Below, one piece after another: positions 22,989-30,564 of a stretch of DNA of 36,294 nt. This DNA comes from Solobacterium sp. GTDB lineage: Bacteria; Bacillota_I; Bacilli_A; Erysipelotrichales; Erysipelotrichaceae. Numbering within the stretch: the stretch's first letter is position 1; every line of letters starts with the position of its first letter. A program made the position numbers and the translations under genes. The stretch lies in the NCBI GenBank assembly GCA_024693325.1, contig JAILLA010000050.1, positions 1 through 36,294 of the forward strand. The letters are read 5' to 3'. The notes beneath the pieces are model-generated. The model worked only from the letters and a program-made list of their open reading frames with translations. It was not told the origin of the DNA and did not search any database.

Positions 22989-23525
22989 CAGTTTTACATA
23001 TACAGGTTCAATTCCAAGTGCCGGAAGAATCACATTGATCAGGTCATCTGTCCTGAAACGCAGCGAACTTGTGTTCACACAAGGGTGGCACCCGAACATA
23101 TCTTCCCTCAGCAGATCTTCATCAATTGCCAGCTTTACTTTATGGTCCGGGTCATTCATCAGGCCAAGAACCGATACACTTCCGGCATGAAGATCCAGAT
23201 ATTTTTCCATATAATCCTCTTTCGCGAATGAAAGTCGGCTGGATCCAACCTTCTTTGAGAATTCTTTTGTAAGAAAGGGTTTATCTCCGGGCATGATCAG
23301 CAGCCAGAATTCTGTTTCCTGATGATTGCAGAGGAACAGATTCTTGCAGATACGTACTCCGAGTATCCTGTCTACCTGTGCGCAGATCTCCATGCTGGAG
23401 GCTGGCATATCCGGATGATCGGTTCTTTCATAGGCAATATGAAGAGAATCAAGAAATGCATAGGTACGCACTTCCCTTTCTTCTCTTCCTTCCATGTTTT
23501 CCGGAGAACCCTGGTACAGTTTCAT
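22974..23525 (-). CDS. YbaK/PrdX-family aminoacyl-tRNA deacylase (Ala-tRNA-Pro editing type)
   Basis: About 183 residues with the YbaK/prolyl-tRNA synthetase-associated fold. PrdX-like features: an N-terminal RTYAFLDSLHIAYERTDHP segment, KNLFLCNHQETEFWLLIMPGDK, the SRLSFA motif and the C-terminal GCHPCVNTSSLRF typical of PrdX, which hydrolyses alanine mischarged on tRNA-Pro. Two in-frame ATGs are close: ATG 23531 is only one base after the -10 box, whereas ATG 23525 falls seven bases after the TGATACAAT extended -10, so 23525 is chosen and the message is probably leaderless. Confidence 0.88.
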   Translation of the reverse strand: MKLYQGSPENMEGREEREVRTYAFLDSLHIAYERTDHPDMPASSMEICAQVDRILGVRICKNLFLCNHQETEFWLLIMPGDKPFLTKEFSKKVGSSRLSFAKEDYMEKYLDLHAGSVSVLGLMNDPDHKVKLAIDEDLLREDMFGCHPCVNTSSLRFRTDDLINVILPALGIEPVYVKLTGER

Positions 23526-23532
23526 ATGCATG

Positions 23533-23541
23533 ATTGTATCA
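23533..23541 (-). promoter_or_regulatory. Extended -10 promoter of the PrdX-like gene (leaderless geometry)
   Basis: Minus-strand TGA-TACAAT with TACAAT at 23538-23533, seven bases before ATG 23525. No ribosome-binding sequence is possible in between. Confidence 0.68.
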
Positions 23542-23600
23542 CAATACTCGGAAATGAAATCAGCTGTTCAATACGGTTTTCTCAGCATGTGCCCAATGCG

Positions 23601-23632
23601 AAAAAAAGCGCTCCAGATTGATCTGAAGCGCT
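23601..23632 (-). terminator. Terminator of the Ser-Asp-Gly tRNA operon
   Basis: Minus-strand long stem (23632-23621 with 23618-23607, one G-T wobble) followed by T7 (23607-23601), just after tRNA-Gly. Confidence 0.92.
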
Positions 23633-23639
23633 TTGGCAG

Positions 23640-23710
23640 AGCGAGTGAGCGGAATCGAACCGCCGTGTCAACCTTGGCAAGGTTGCGTTCTACCATTGAA
23701 CTACACTCGC
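23640..23710 (-). tRNA. tRNA-Gly (anticodon GCC)
   Basis: Acceptor arms GCGAGTG and CACTCGC pair; discriminator U. Anticodon stem CAACC/GGTTG encloses TTGCCAA, anticodon GCC. CCA not encoded. Third tRNA of the cluster. Confidence 0.95.
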
Positions 23711-23718
23711 AATACTGG

Positions 23719-23791
23719 CGGTCCGGACGAGAATCGAACTCGCGATCTCCTCCGTGACAGGGAGGCATGTTAACCGCTACACCACCGGACC
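23719..23791 (-). tRNA. tRNA-Asp (anticodon GTC)
   Basis: Acceptor GGTCCGG/CCGGACC, discriminator G; anticodon stem CCTCC/GGAGG around CTGTCAC, anticodon GTC. Eight bases from tRNA-Gly. Confidence 0.95.
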
Positions 23792-23801
23792 GAATGAATG
23801 G

Positions 23802-23889
23802 CGAAGAAGGAGGGATTTGAACCCTCGCGCCAGTTTCCCGACCTATGCCCTTAGCAGGGGCACCTCTTCGACCTCTTGAGTACTTCTTC
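23802..23889 (-). tRNA. tRNA-Ser (anticodon GCT)
   Basis: Acceptor GAAGAAG/CTTCTTC with discriminator G, anticodon stem TGCCC/GGGCA around CTGCTAA (anticodon GCT), and the long variable arm of class II tRNAs. First tRNA of the cluster. Confidence 0.95.
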
Positions 23890-23924
23890 ACTGCCAAGTG
23901 CTAGCTTATTTCGAGTGCTTACTT

Positions 23925-23953
23925 AATATACCATGATAGACACCTTTGTGCAA
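23925..23953 (-). promoter_or_regulatory. Promoter of the Ser-Asp-Gly tRNA operon
   Basis: Minus-strand -35 TTGCAC (23953-23948), exactly 17 bp, then -10 TATATT (23930-23925) preceded by TGG. The best-formed two-box promoter in the window. Confidence 0.85.
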
Positions 23954-24029
23954 GCACTTTTTTCATTCTTTTTTTCTTGTATGAATAATGCTTTCAGAAG
24001 CCTGCAGAATATCTGTTTAATAGTATTAC

Positions 24030-25601
24030 TCAGTTATTGAATGCATCCGGCAGATCATTTTCCAAAAGGATCGTATCTGTTTTTTCTGCATCCCTATAGA
24101 TCAGCGCAAACGCTTCTTTTACATGATCCACTACATGTACATGATCCATATCGAAGCCTGATTCCGACAGTCCCTGCACGATCGACTGTGTCTGTTTTGC
24201 CCCAACCAGGATCACAACGTCAGCTTTATCTTTCATCTGCCTGCCGAAGGACCTGTTGATCTCATCCTGTTTCTCACCAAGATCGATCATTCCCGGCGTC
24301 ACGATATAGCGCGTACCGGGCATTCCGGACAATACATCCAGGGCCATGGCAGCACCGCTCGGATTCGCATTGAATGCATCATCAATAAAGTTGTATCCGT
24401 TGATCTTTTTCTGTTCAAGACGGTGTTCAACCTGCTTCATGGAGCGTACTGCACGCTGTATCGTTTTCCAGTCCACGCCAAGAAATCTTGAAGCGGCGAT
24501 CGCTGACAGAATATTCAGAATATTCAGTTTACCAAGCAGTTTTGTTTCAAACTGGTATGTTTCATCTCCGTGGATCAGGGTAAATGATGAACCGGCAGAA
24601 CTGTACCGGATGTCCACAGCTCTGTAATCCGCATGTTCATAATCGATCGCATAGCTGACTGTCTGAACACTGTTTTTCAGTTTCCAGTTCCGGATCAGCT
24701 CATTGTCATAGTTCATGATCCCCAGACCATCCGGGGGAAGCAGTTCGATCATCTGCATCTTTTCTCGTGTAATGTTTTCCTGGGAACCGAATGTCTGCAG
24801 ATGCTGGGGACCGATCGATGTAACGACACCGATCTGAGGATGAACAAATTCCATGAGCTCGGTAATATCTCCGACTTTATCAGCACCCATCTCACAGACA
24901 AACACCTGGTGTATCGGCTTCAGCATGCCCCTGACAGTTCTCGTGATCCCCATCGGGGTATTGTAGGAAGCAGGTGTCATCAGGGAATTGAAGCGTTCAG
25001 AAAGAACAGCCTGCATGACATTCTTGGTGGATGTTTTTCCATAGCTTCCTGTAATGCCGATCTTGATCAGGTTCGTATGTTCCCTCAGGATCCTTTTTGC
25101 ATCGTTCAGATACCAGTTCTGTACAGCTTTCTCGATCGGTGAAGTGATCAGCGCCATCAGATAGATCAGCAGCCAGGGAAGCACTGCCATGCAGATGATA
25201 CCCAGGCCATAGGCTGTTTTAAACGGGTCACCGCTGAAGAACCACACCAGTGCGATCAGCAGCACAGCCGTAACGGCGATCTGCCGCTTCACGCGGTCAG
25301 TATAGACCAGCGGTTTGATATAAGATGCCCTGCGTTCTTTCAGCAGCGCAAGAATAACCGCCGCAAGAGACAGTCCAAAAACAACCAGCTTTAGTGCAGT
25401 GCCTTTCAGCACAAATGCCGCAGCCATTCCGACTGCACCGCACAGGATAACAGGCAGGTTTTCTGTCAGGACCCTGAGATTTGCTTTCAGCCAGGATGTA
25501 TATCTTGTGAGTTCATATCTGTTCTGCTGAAACATATGCAGCGCATGTTTAACGCTTACCAGTGAACATAACAGCATTCCGATTGCGATCAGTATCCTCA
25601 T
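24030..25601 (-). CDS. MurF-like Mur ligase with N-terminal membrane domain
   Basis: A 523-residue protein. Residues 1-155 contain about five hydrophobic helices, replacing the usual MurF UDP-MurNAc-binding N-terminal domain. The Mur ligase core follows: P-loop ITGSYGKTSTKN (183-194), NTPMGITRTVR, CEMGADKVGDI (metal ligand), IGPQHLQTFGS, the adenine/Mg segment, and the C-terminal domain with DAFNANPSGAAMALDVL, TPGMIDLGE and NRSFGRQM characteristic of MurF. MurF adds D-Ala-D-Ala to UDP-MurNAc-tripeptide; with a membrane domain the substrate may instead be lipid-linked or another wall precursor. The ATG overlaps the alpha/beta hydrolase stop (ATGA), so the two are co-translated. Confidence 0.88.
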   Translation of the reverse strand: MRILIAIGMLLCSLVSVKHALHMFQQNRYELTRYTSWLKANLRVLTENLPVILCGAVGMAAAFVLKGTALKLVVFGLSLAAVILALLKERRASYIKPLVYTDRVKRQIAVTAVLLIALVWFFSGDPFKTAYGLGIICMAVLPWLLIYLMALITSPIEKAVQNWYLNDAKRILREHTNLIKIGITGSYGKTSTKNVMQAVLSERFNSLMTPASYNTPMGITRTVRGMLKPIHQVFVCEMGADKVGDITELMEFVHPQIGVVTSIGPQHLQTFGSQENITREKMQMIELLPPDGLGIMNYDNELIRNWKLKNSVQTVSYAIDYEHADYRAVDIRYSSAGSSFTLIHGDETYQFETKLLGKLNILNILSAIAASRFLGVDWKTIQRAVRSMKQVEHRLEQKKINGYNFIDDAFNANPSGAAMALDVLSGMPGTRYIVTPGMIDLGEKQDEINRSFGRQMKDKADVVILVGAKQTQSIVQGLSESGFDMDHVHVVDHVKEAFALIYRDAEKTDTILLENDLPDAFNN

Positions 25602-26356
25602 ATCATTGCATCCTCTTTCAAAAATACATCCAGTACTCTGTTAAAACGATCAGGCTGATGCCAGTATGCCCAGTGATCATCATTCTCAAATACAGCCAGA
25701 CCTGCATCCGGCATTTCTTTTTCCATCTGCTGTCCCATCCAGAGCGGAACAGCGTCATCATTTTCTCCCCAAACCAGGAGCACAGGACACTGAACGTCTT
25801 TCAGTACCGGTGTCACATCATCATTGACCACTTTAACGAATGTCGCACGCATGACACCTTCTGCCGCACGGTAATCGGCACTGCCGCTGTTCTTCTGCAG
25901 TTCCGCCAGCTTATCGGTCTGCCCGGTTACTTTCAGCAGCCATTTCCCTGCTTTATATACCCTGGTTTTCACCTGATAATCAAGTCCATGCTTCGGACGT
26001 ATGCCGGCCGCACCCGTCAGGCACATCTTCCGTACATCATGATGCACTGCAGCATAGCGTATCGCAACACGGCATCCAAAAGAATGCGCAATGATGATTG
26101 GATCGGCAATACCGTTTTTCTCTATAAACTCTTCCAGAAATACAACGTAGTTGGGAACACCCCACGGTTCCTGCGGATCACAGCTTTCACCAAATCCCGG
26201 AAAATCCAGATTCCACACAGAAAAACGATCACTCAGGTGTGATTCGATCACCGACATCATCTGCATGTTCTGTCCCCAGCCATGCAGCAGGATCACATCA
26301 TTGCCGGTACCTGAATGTCTGTATTCAGTTTCTATTCCATTAAATATATCTCTCAT
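25598..26356 (-). CDS. Alpha/beta hydrolase
   Basis: A 252-residue alpha/beta-fold hydrolase. The oxyanion region is LLHGWGQN, the nucleophile serine is in AHSFGCR (a GxSxG variant with Ala first), the acid aspartate is in WGENDDAVP and the histidine in NDDHWAYWHQ. No signal peptide, so probably cytoplasmic. It heads a two-gene operon with the membrane MurF-like ligase, overlapping it by four bases, so its substrate may be a wall precursor or lipid; this is inference. ATG 26356 lacks a clear Shine-Dalgarno; a TAAAAT box lies about 15 bases upstream. Confidence 0.88.
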   Translation of the reverse strand: MRDIFNGIETEYRHSGTGNDVILLHGWGQNMQMMSVIESHLSDRFSVWNLDFPGFGESCDPQEPWGVPNYVVFLEEFIEKNGIADPIIIAHSFGCRVAIRYAAVHHDVRKMCLTGAAGIRPKHGLDYQVKTRVYKAGKWLLKVTGQTDKLAELQKNSGSADYRAAEGVMRATFVKVVNDDVTPVLKDVQCPVLLVWGENDDAVPLWMGQQMEKEMPDAGLAVFENDDHWAYWHQPDRFNRVLDVFLKEDAMI

Positions 26357-26378
26357 AATTTACGCAGTACATTTTACT

Positions 26379-26416
26379 AAAAAAACAGCACTTCGTTAAG
26401 AACCCGAAGTACTGTT
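26379..26416 (-). terminator. Terminator of the CssRS-like operon
   Basis: Minus-strand 12-bp stem (26416-26405 with 26395-26384, one wobble) followed by a run of T (26385-26379). Confidence 0.92.
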
Positions 26417-26431
26417 TCCCTGATTTGTTTC

Positions 26432-27859
26432 CTATTTCAGCAGTTTATTTGCCTTCTGCTGCTCACGTTCTTCTTTTTTACGTTCTTTCTGGATCGCGCG
26501 AAGTTCCTTTTTCGATACTTCACGCCATACCCTGAAGCAGACACCGTCCGGCAGATTCTCTGCTTCAACCTTATAGCCGTAAGTTGTTACGACTTTATAC
26601 ACGATCGACAGGCCCAGTCCGAACTGCCCGTCGGACCCCTTTTCATATGGCTTGAACAGTTTTGCCTTTCTGTCCGCATCGATCTGCTTTCCGTCATTGC
26701 TTACCTTCAGCTCACCGGGACTCAGTTCAAGAACGATCTTACTGTTGGCATAACGCAGCGCATTGTCCACCAGATTCTCAACAACGATCCGCCAAGGATC
26801 CTCATCTCCATGGAATCTGACATCCCTGTCTATGTTCGTTTCAAATGTGATCTCAGGCCGGATGACCTTCAGTGAAAGCAGTACCTTATCGATCACTTCA
26901 CTCATATTGAGATTGTCCCCTTCCGGACAGTCATCCAGGAGATATTCCATTTTATTCAGCTGGATCAGGCTTCTGACTTTCTTCTCCAGTCTGTTCGCAT
27001 GTTCAATAATGACATCGATCGATTTTTCCAGCGAACCATACGGATAGATACCGTCCTTAATGCTCTCACCGTATGAACGGATGGTAGCGATCGGTGTCTT
27101 CAGGTCATGCGAAATATTCTGGATCATTTCCTGCTTGTCAGCTTTCTGTTTCTGCAGTTCAAATTCCATTTCACGTAATGCATCAGCCAGTTCGCCGATC
27201 TCATCACGTCTGTCTACCATCAGCATCGCCGGTTCATCTTTACGGATATGCGTAATATACGCTTTGATCTGATTCAAAGGCCTGATCAGGGAACTGATCC
27301 ACAGCATCAACAGGAAGAACAGAATACCGACGACGATGATATTCAGATTGATGATATTGTTGACCAGCAGTGCCCGGAACTGCGTCTCATAAGAAGCAGG
27401 CATCAGCGATACCAGGTACCTGTCGTTTTCCAGCGGCGTGATCGTGTACAGCACTTCCTGCCTGATGCCGTCACTGATCTTTGTCAGCTGAAAATCAGAT
27501 ATTTCATTTTCAATCAGGGCAGTATTTGCACGTATATCTGCCTGTTCATCATCAGAGAACACGCCGCTGCTGAGCATGATAAAGCGGTCGTTCTTCTCAT
27601 CATAGATCCCATGAATGATACTTGTATTATCACCTTCATCAATCACGGGGACGATATCCGGATAGCTTTTCAGGTAAAATTCCAGTGCTGACTGCGAACT
27701 GTGCAGCATTCTGTACATTTCATTGTCGGTAAAAAGATTAATGGACGGTGTCAGGACCGCCATTAAAAACGCACAGAAAACTGTGATGACCAGAAAAACA
27801 ATTGTAACGAGCTGCTGGGACAGAGAAAACTCCCGCAGCCAAAGATATATCCGTTTCAT
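26432..27859 (-). CDS. Sensor histidine kinase, CssS-like
   Basis: A 475-residue membrane sensor: helix at about 16-38, an extracytoplasmic sensing domain (about 39-165), a second helix (about 167-190), a HAMP region (about 190-240), the HisKA motif NISHDLKTPIATIRSYGE with phospho-acceptor H251, and an HATPase domain with NLVDNALRYA (N box), a weak G1 region and GLGLSIV (G2). The C-terminal tail is a highly charged K/E/R/Q helix of about 30 residues. It overlaps the response regulator stop by one base. CssS in Bacillus senses secretion and heat stress at the membrane-wall interface; same role inferred from the partner regulator's similarity. Confidence 0.92.
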   Translation of the reverse strand: MKRIYLWLREFSLSQQLVTIVFLVITVFCAFLMAVLTPSINLFTDNEMYRMLHSSQSALEFYLKSYPDIVPVIDEGDNTSIIHGIYDEKNDRFIMLSSGVFSDDEQADIRANTALIENEISDFQLTKISDGIRQEVLYTITPLENDRYLVSLMPASYETQFRALLVNNIINLNIIVVGILFFLLMLWISSLIRPLNQIKAYITHIRKDEPAMLMVDRRDEIGELADALREMEFELQKQKADKQEMIQNISHDLKTPIATIRSYGESIKDGIYPYGSLEKSIDVIIEHANRLEKKVRSLIQLNKMEYLLDDCPEGDNLNMSEVIDKVLLSLKVIRPEITFETNIDRDVRFHGDEDPWRIVVENLVDNALRYANSKIVLELSPGELKVSNDGKQIDADRKAKLFKPYEKGSDGQFGLGLSIVYKVVTTYGYKVEAENLPDGVCFRVWREVSKKELRAIQKERKKEEREQQKANKLLK

Positions 27860-28518
27860 CAGCTTAATCGATAACCGAATCCGTAAATTGTATGAATGCT
27901 GAGATTCGGCATTTTCTTTCTAAGTCTCCTGAGAGTATCATCAACGACCCTGTCACTGCCGAAATAGTTCGTTTCCCAAACATGTTCAAGGATCTGTTCT
28001 CTGGAAAATGCCGTCTCCCTGTTCTTAACAAACAGCATCAGCAGGTCGAATTCCTTAGTTGTAAGATCGATCGCAGTATCATGATCAAAAACGACCCTCT
28101 GTGTCTCATCGATCTCGTACCCGTCCACACTGATCCTCTGATTTTCATCTTTATATGTTCTGCGCATGATATTGTTGACGCGCAGCACCAGTTCCTTCGG
28201 TGAGAATGGCTTTGTGATGTAATCATCACTTCCCTTTTCCAGTCCGATGATCCTGTCAAATTCTTTATCCCGTGCAGACATGAAGATGACCGGAACTTCC
28301 GGCGCATGTGTGCGGATCTCTTCGATCAGATCAAATCCGCTCTTGTCCCCAAGCATAATATCAAGTATCCACAGATGGACATCATCATCACTCGTATGAA
28401 TGGAAGCCTCATCAAAAGTCAGATAGGAACGTACCTCGTATCCTTCTTTTTCCAGGTACCTCTTTACCAGTTCGTTCAGATCCCGCTCATCTTCTACAAT
28501 AGAAATTACTTTTTTCAT
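27859..28518 (-). CDS. OmpR-family response regulator, CssR-like
   Basis: A 219-residue response regulator: receiver domain (about 1-118) with acidic pocket E9/D10, phospho-acceptor D53 in LWILDIMLGD, and K103 in KPF, then an OmpR winged helix (about 125-219). Its wording closely recalls Bacillus CssR: HLWILDIML, GLEKGSDDYITKPFSP, LTTKEFDLLMLF, YFGSDRVVDDTLRRLRRKMP-like segment and TIYGFGYR. CssR activates quality-control protease genes under secretion stress; no htrA-like gene is in this window. Promoter TGATAGAAT lies just upstream, AAGAAGG eight bases before the ATG. First gene of the operon with the kinase. Confidence 0.93.
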   Translation of the reverse strand: MKKVISIVEDERDLNELVKRYLEKEGYEVRSYLTFDEASIHTSDDDVHLWILDIMLGDKSGFDLIEEIRTHAPEVPVIFMSARDKEFDRIIGLEKGSDDYITKPFSPKELVLRVNNIMRRTYKDENQRISVDGYEIDETQRVVFDHDTAIDLTTKEFDLLMLFVKNRETAFSREQILEHVWETNYFGSDRVVDDTLRRLRKKMPNLSIHTIYGFGYRLS

Positions 28519-28538
28519 AGTTATAACCTTCTTTCAAC

Positions 28539-28547
28539 ATTCTATCA
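28539..28547 (-). promoter_or_regulatory. Extended -10 promoter of the CssRS-like operon
   Basis: Minus-strand TGA-TAGAAT with TAGAAT at 28544-28539, 20 bases before ATG 28518 and upstream of AAGAAGG. Confidence 0.65.
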
Positions 28548-28732
28548 CAGATAAGCAGAAGTAATGAACAGGTGAAGCGGAAGAGAAACAAACATCAAAA
28601 AGGAATTCCGGCGGTCCATTGTTCAGGGATCTGTTTTTGCGGTTCACTGTGCATTTCTGCCGGACAAAAACATAATGGTTTTTTTTACATTTTCCCTGTC
28701 AGTGTTTCCTGTTCATTTGTACAGATAATGCG
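28548..28732. other. Intergenic region upstream of the GH32 promoter
   Basis: No gene seen. It separates the divergent CssRS-like and GH32 units, is AT-rich with an eight-T run near 28680, and has a distant CCGGC/GCCGG pairing (about 28607 and 28660) with no clear terminator geometry. Confidence 0.4.
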
Positions 28733-28761
28733 TTGACGAATTGATTCAACACTGTTATTGT
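28733..28761 (+). promoter_or_regulatory. Promoter of the GH32 gene
   Basis: -35 TTGACG (28733-28738), exactly 17 bp, -10 TATTGT (28756-28761) with a TGT extension. The spacer contains the palindrome TTGATTCAA (28741-28749). Start of transcription near 28768 leaves a leader of about 140 bases. Confidence 0.75.
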
Positions 28762-28783
28762 GAATTCAAATCAGCCGGAATAA

Positions 28784-28803
28784 TGTGCATTTGCACACAA
28801 ATG
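28784..28803 (+). promoter_or_regulatory. Overlapping dyads downstream of the GH32 promoter, candidate operator
   Basis: TGTGCA-tt-TGCACA (28784-28797) is a perfect inverted repeat, and CATTTG-caca-CAAATG (28788-28803) is a second one sharing its right half. Located about 20 bp after the predicted start of transcription, where a repressor would block elongation. Confidence 0.5.
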
Positions 28804-28844
28804 AAGATCACTGAACAAGCCGGTCACTTACATTCACACAGTCA

Positions 28845-28876
28845 GTCGGAAATGCCTTTGGAGAGCATCCTCCGAC
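28845..28876 (+). promoter_or_regulatory. Leader hairpin of the GH32 mRNA
   Basis: GTCGGA-a-ATGC pairs with GCAT-cc-TCCGAC around a nine-base loop, 20-odd bases before the AAGGAG ribosome site. No T tract, so not a terminator; may protect the mRNA or regulate. Confidence 0.5.
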
Positions 28877-28910
28877 GCTCATAGTCTCAGTTCAAACAAG
28901 GAGATCCAAA

Positions 28911-30419
28911 ATGCAAAACAAACTCACAGTATTAACTGCTTCAGCATTGACACTGACACTTGCAGGCTGTAATTCCCCAAAAACCCTTCCGGATGAGCCG
29001 TACGAAGCTTCTGCATATCATCTATATCCGGCTCCTGAAAATGCATATGTCGGAGACACCATGCCCTTTGTGACCGACGATGGGGAACTGGAACTCTATT
29101 ATCTGTATGATACCGATCATAACGGACAGGGCTACCACCCGGTCTGGAAGTATTCCACGAAAAACCTTTATGACTATCAGGATCACGGAATGGTCCTGAA
29201 CTTCGGGCTGATGTCAGATCCCGACCCGGCGATCGGAACTGGTTCAGTTCTCAAAGATAATGAAGGTCTGTACCACTTGTTCTATACCGGGCATAATGAT
29301 GCCGGGAACGGCGGCAAAGGAAAAGAATGTGTCATGCACGCTGTCAGTACTGACCGTGAAAACTGGACCAAGATTCCCGAAGATACATTCTTCAGTGAAA
29401 ACAACTATTCCAAAGATGATTTCCGTGATCCTGAAGTATTCTGGTCGGAAGAAGACGGATGTTACTGGCTGCTCATCGCTGCACGGGAAAACACATTAGG
29501 AGGTGTGGTCGCAAAGTACACCTCCTCAGATCTGAAAAACTGGGAATTCCAGGGGCCCATCTATGCTCCCCGCCAGCAATATATGCTCGAGTGCCCTGAC
29601 CTCTTCAAAATGGGAGATCATTACTACCTGACCTACAGCTGGGACTGCGTCACATATTACGCTGTCGGCGATTCCATGAACGGACCTTTTACAGCTCCGG
29701 AGGACAATGTTCTTGATGGAAACGGATTTATCTTCTATGCCGCAAAAACAGCTGAACTCAACGGAAACAGATACCTCTGCGGATGGCTGGGACGTGCCGG
29801 CCTGACAGAAGACTCCGGCATCTATCAGTGGGCAGGAAGTGTTCTGAACCACCAGCTCGTACAGAAGGAAGACGGAATGCTTGGTGTCAAGGCACCTGAA
29901 ACATTCTCCGAATATTTCACTGCAGACAAACCTTTCCAGGCTGTCAAAAAACAAGGAAACGCAAAGATCAAAAACAATACAGTAACTGTTGCCGCAACCG
30001 AGAAGGAATATGCAGTCGCTGATATGGGTACCCGCCCGGTATCCCTCATGCTCGAATGCGATGTGAAAATGTCTGCAGACAGCCGCGTCGGTTTTGCTTT
30101 CGGCGGCACTCAGGATGATCCGGTATTAACAGCGCTCTGTCTTGACGCCAGCAGGAACCTCCTGCATTACGAAGGCTATGAACTGGAAGACCTTGCACGC
30201 TTCGATCCTGCCGCTTATACAAGATTTGATTTTGACAAATCGGAAAATCATCATGTAACACTGGTCTGTGAAAACGAGATCGTCATTCTCTATATTGATG
30301 ACGCAAAAGCATTCAGTTCCAGGATCCGCCATTCCACCAACGGAGCACATATCTGCCTGTTCGCTGAATCCGGAAATGCCGAATTCTCAAACATCACGAT
30401 AAAGGTGCCCGGCAAATAA
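28911..30419 (+). CDS. GH32 family glycoside hydrolase lipoprotein (fructan/fructoside-type)
   Basis: A 502-residue protein with a lipoprotein signal ending at C20 (LAGC), then a five-bladed GH32 catalytic domain (about 40-335) and a C-terminal beta-sandwich (about 345-500). Catalytic motifs: a GDTMPF variant in place of WMNDPNG with nucleophile D49, RDP (172-174) and ECP with acid/base E227. GH32 enzymes cleave or transfer fructose from sucrose, inulin or levan; the GDxMPF subgroup is less studied, so exact substrate is open. AAGGAG precedes ATG. A single gene with its own promoter, possible operator and terminator; no sugar transporter or fructokinase is adjacent. Confidence 0.88.
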   Translation: MQNKLTVLTASALTLTLAGCNSPKTLPDEPYEASAYHLYPAPENAYVGDTMPFVTDDGELELYYLYDTDHNGQGYHPVWKYSTKNLYDYQDHGMVLNFGLMSDPDPAIGTGSVLKDNEGLYHLFYTGHNDAGNGGKGKECVMHAVSTDRENWTKIPEDTFFSENNYSKDDFRDPEVFWSEEDGCYWLLIAARENTLGGVVAKYTSSDLKNWEFQGPIYAPRQQYMLECPDLFKMGDHYYLTYSWDCVTYYAVGDSMNGPFTAPEDNVLDGNGFIFYAAKTAELNGNRYLCGWLGRAGLTEDSGIYQWAGSVLNHQLVQKEDGMLGVKAPETFSEYFTADKPFQAVKKQGNAKIKNNTVTVAATEKEYAVADMGTRPVSLMLECDVKMSADSRVGFAFGGTQDDPVLTALCLDASRNLLHYEGYELEDLARFDPAAYTRFDFDKSENHHVTLVCENEIVILYIDDAKAFSSRIRHSTNGAHICLFAESGNAEFSNITIKVPGK

Positions 30420-30453
30420 TACACATTCACATTGATCTTTCAACACGCATGAC

Positions 30454-30497
30454 ATGCGGGCTGCCTGAACAACCAGGTAACCCGCATTTTTGTTTTT
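30454..30497 (+). terminator. Terminator of the GH32 gene
   Basis: Stem ATGCGGG/CCCGCAT (30454-30460 with 30481-30487) with an inner CCTG/CAGG pairing, then a T-rich tail (TTTTTGTTTTT). Confidence 0.9.
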
Positions 30498-30552
30498 CAG
30501 ACAATTCTTTTTTCAATGTTGCATATGTAGTGCGTCTTTTCTGATTTATCCA

Positions 30553-30558
30553 TACAAT
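30553..30558 (+). promoter_or_regulatory. Possible -10 box of the ABC exporter gene
   Basis: TACAAT at 30553-30558, six bases before ATG 30565. No TG extension and no convincing -35, so weaker than other boxes; a weak AGG lies in the interval. Confidence 0.4.
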
Positions 30559-30564
30559 AGGTAC

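Noticed and set aside
23568..23897. 109-codon frame on the minus strand
   Set aside because: It runs across three tRNA genes and a terminator, so it is not a protein gene.
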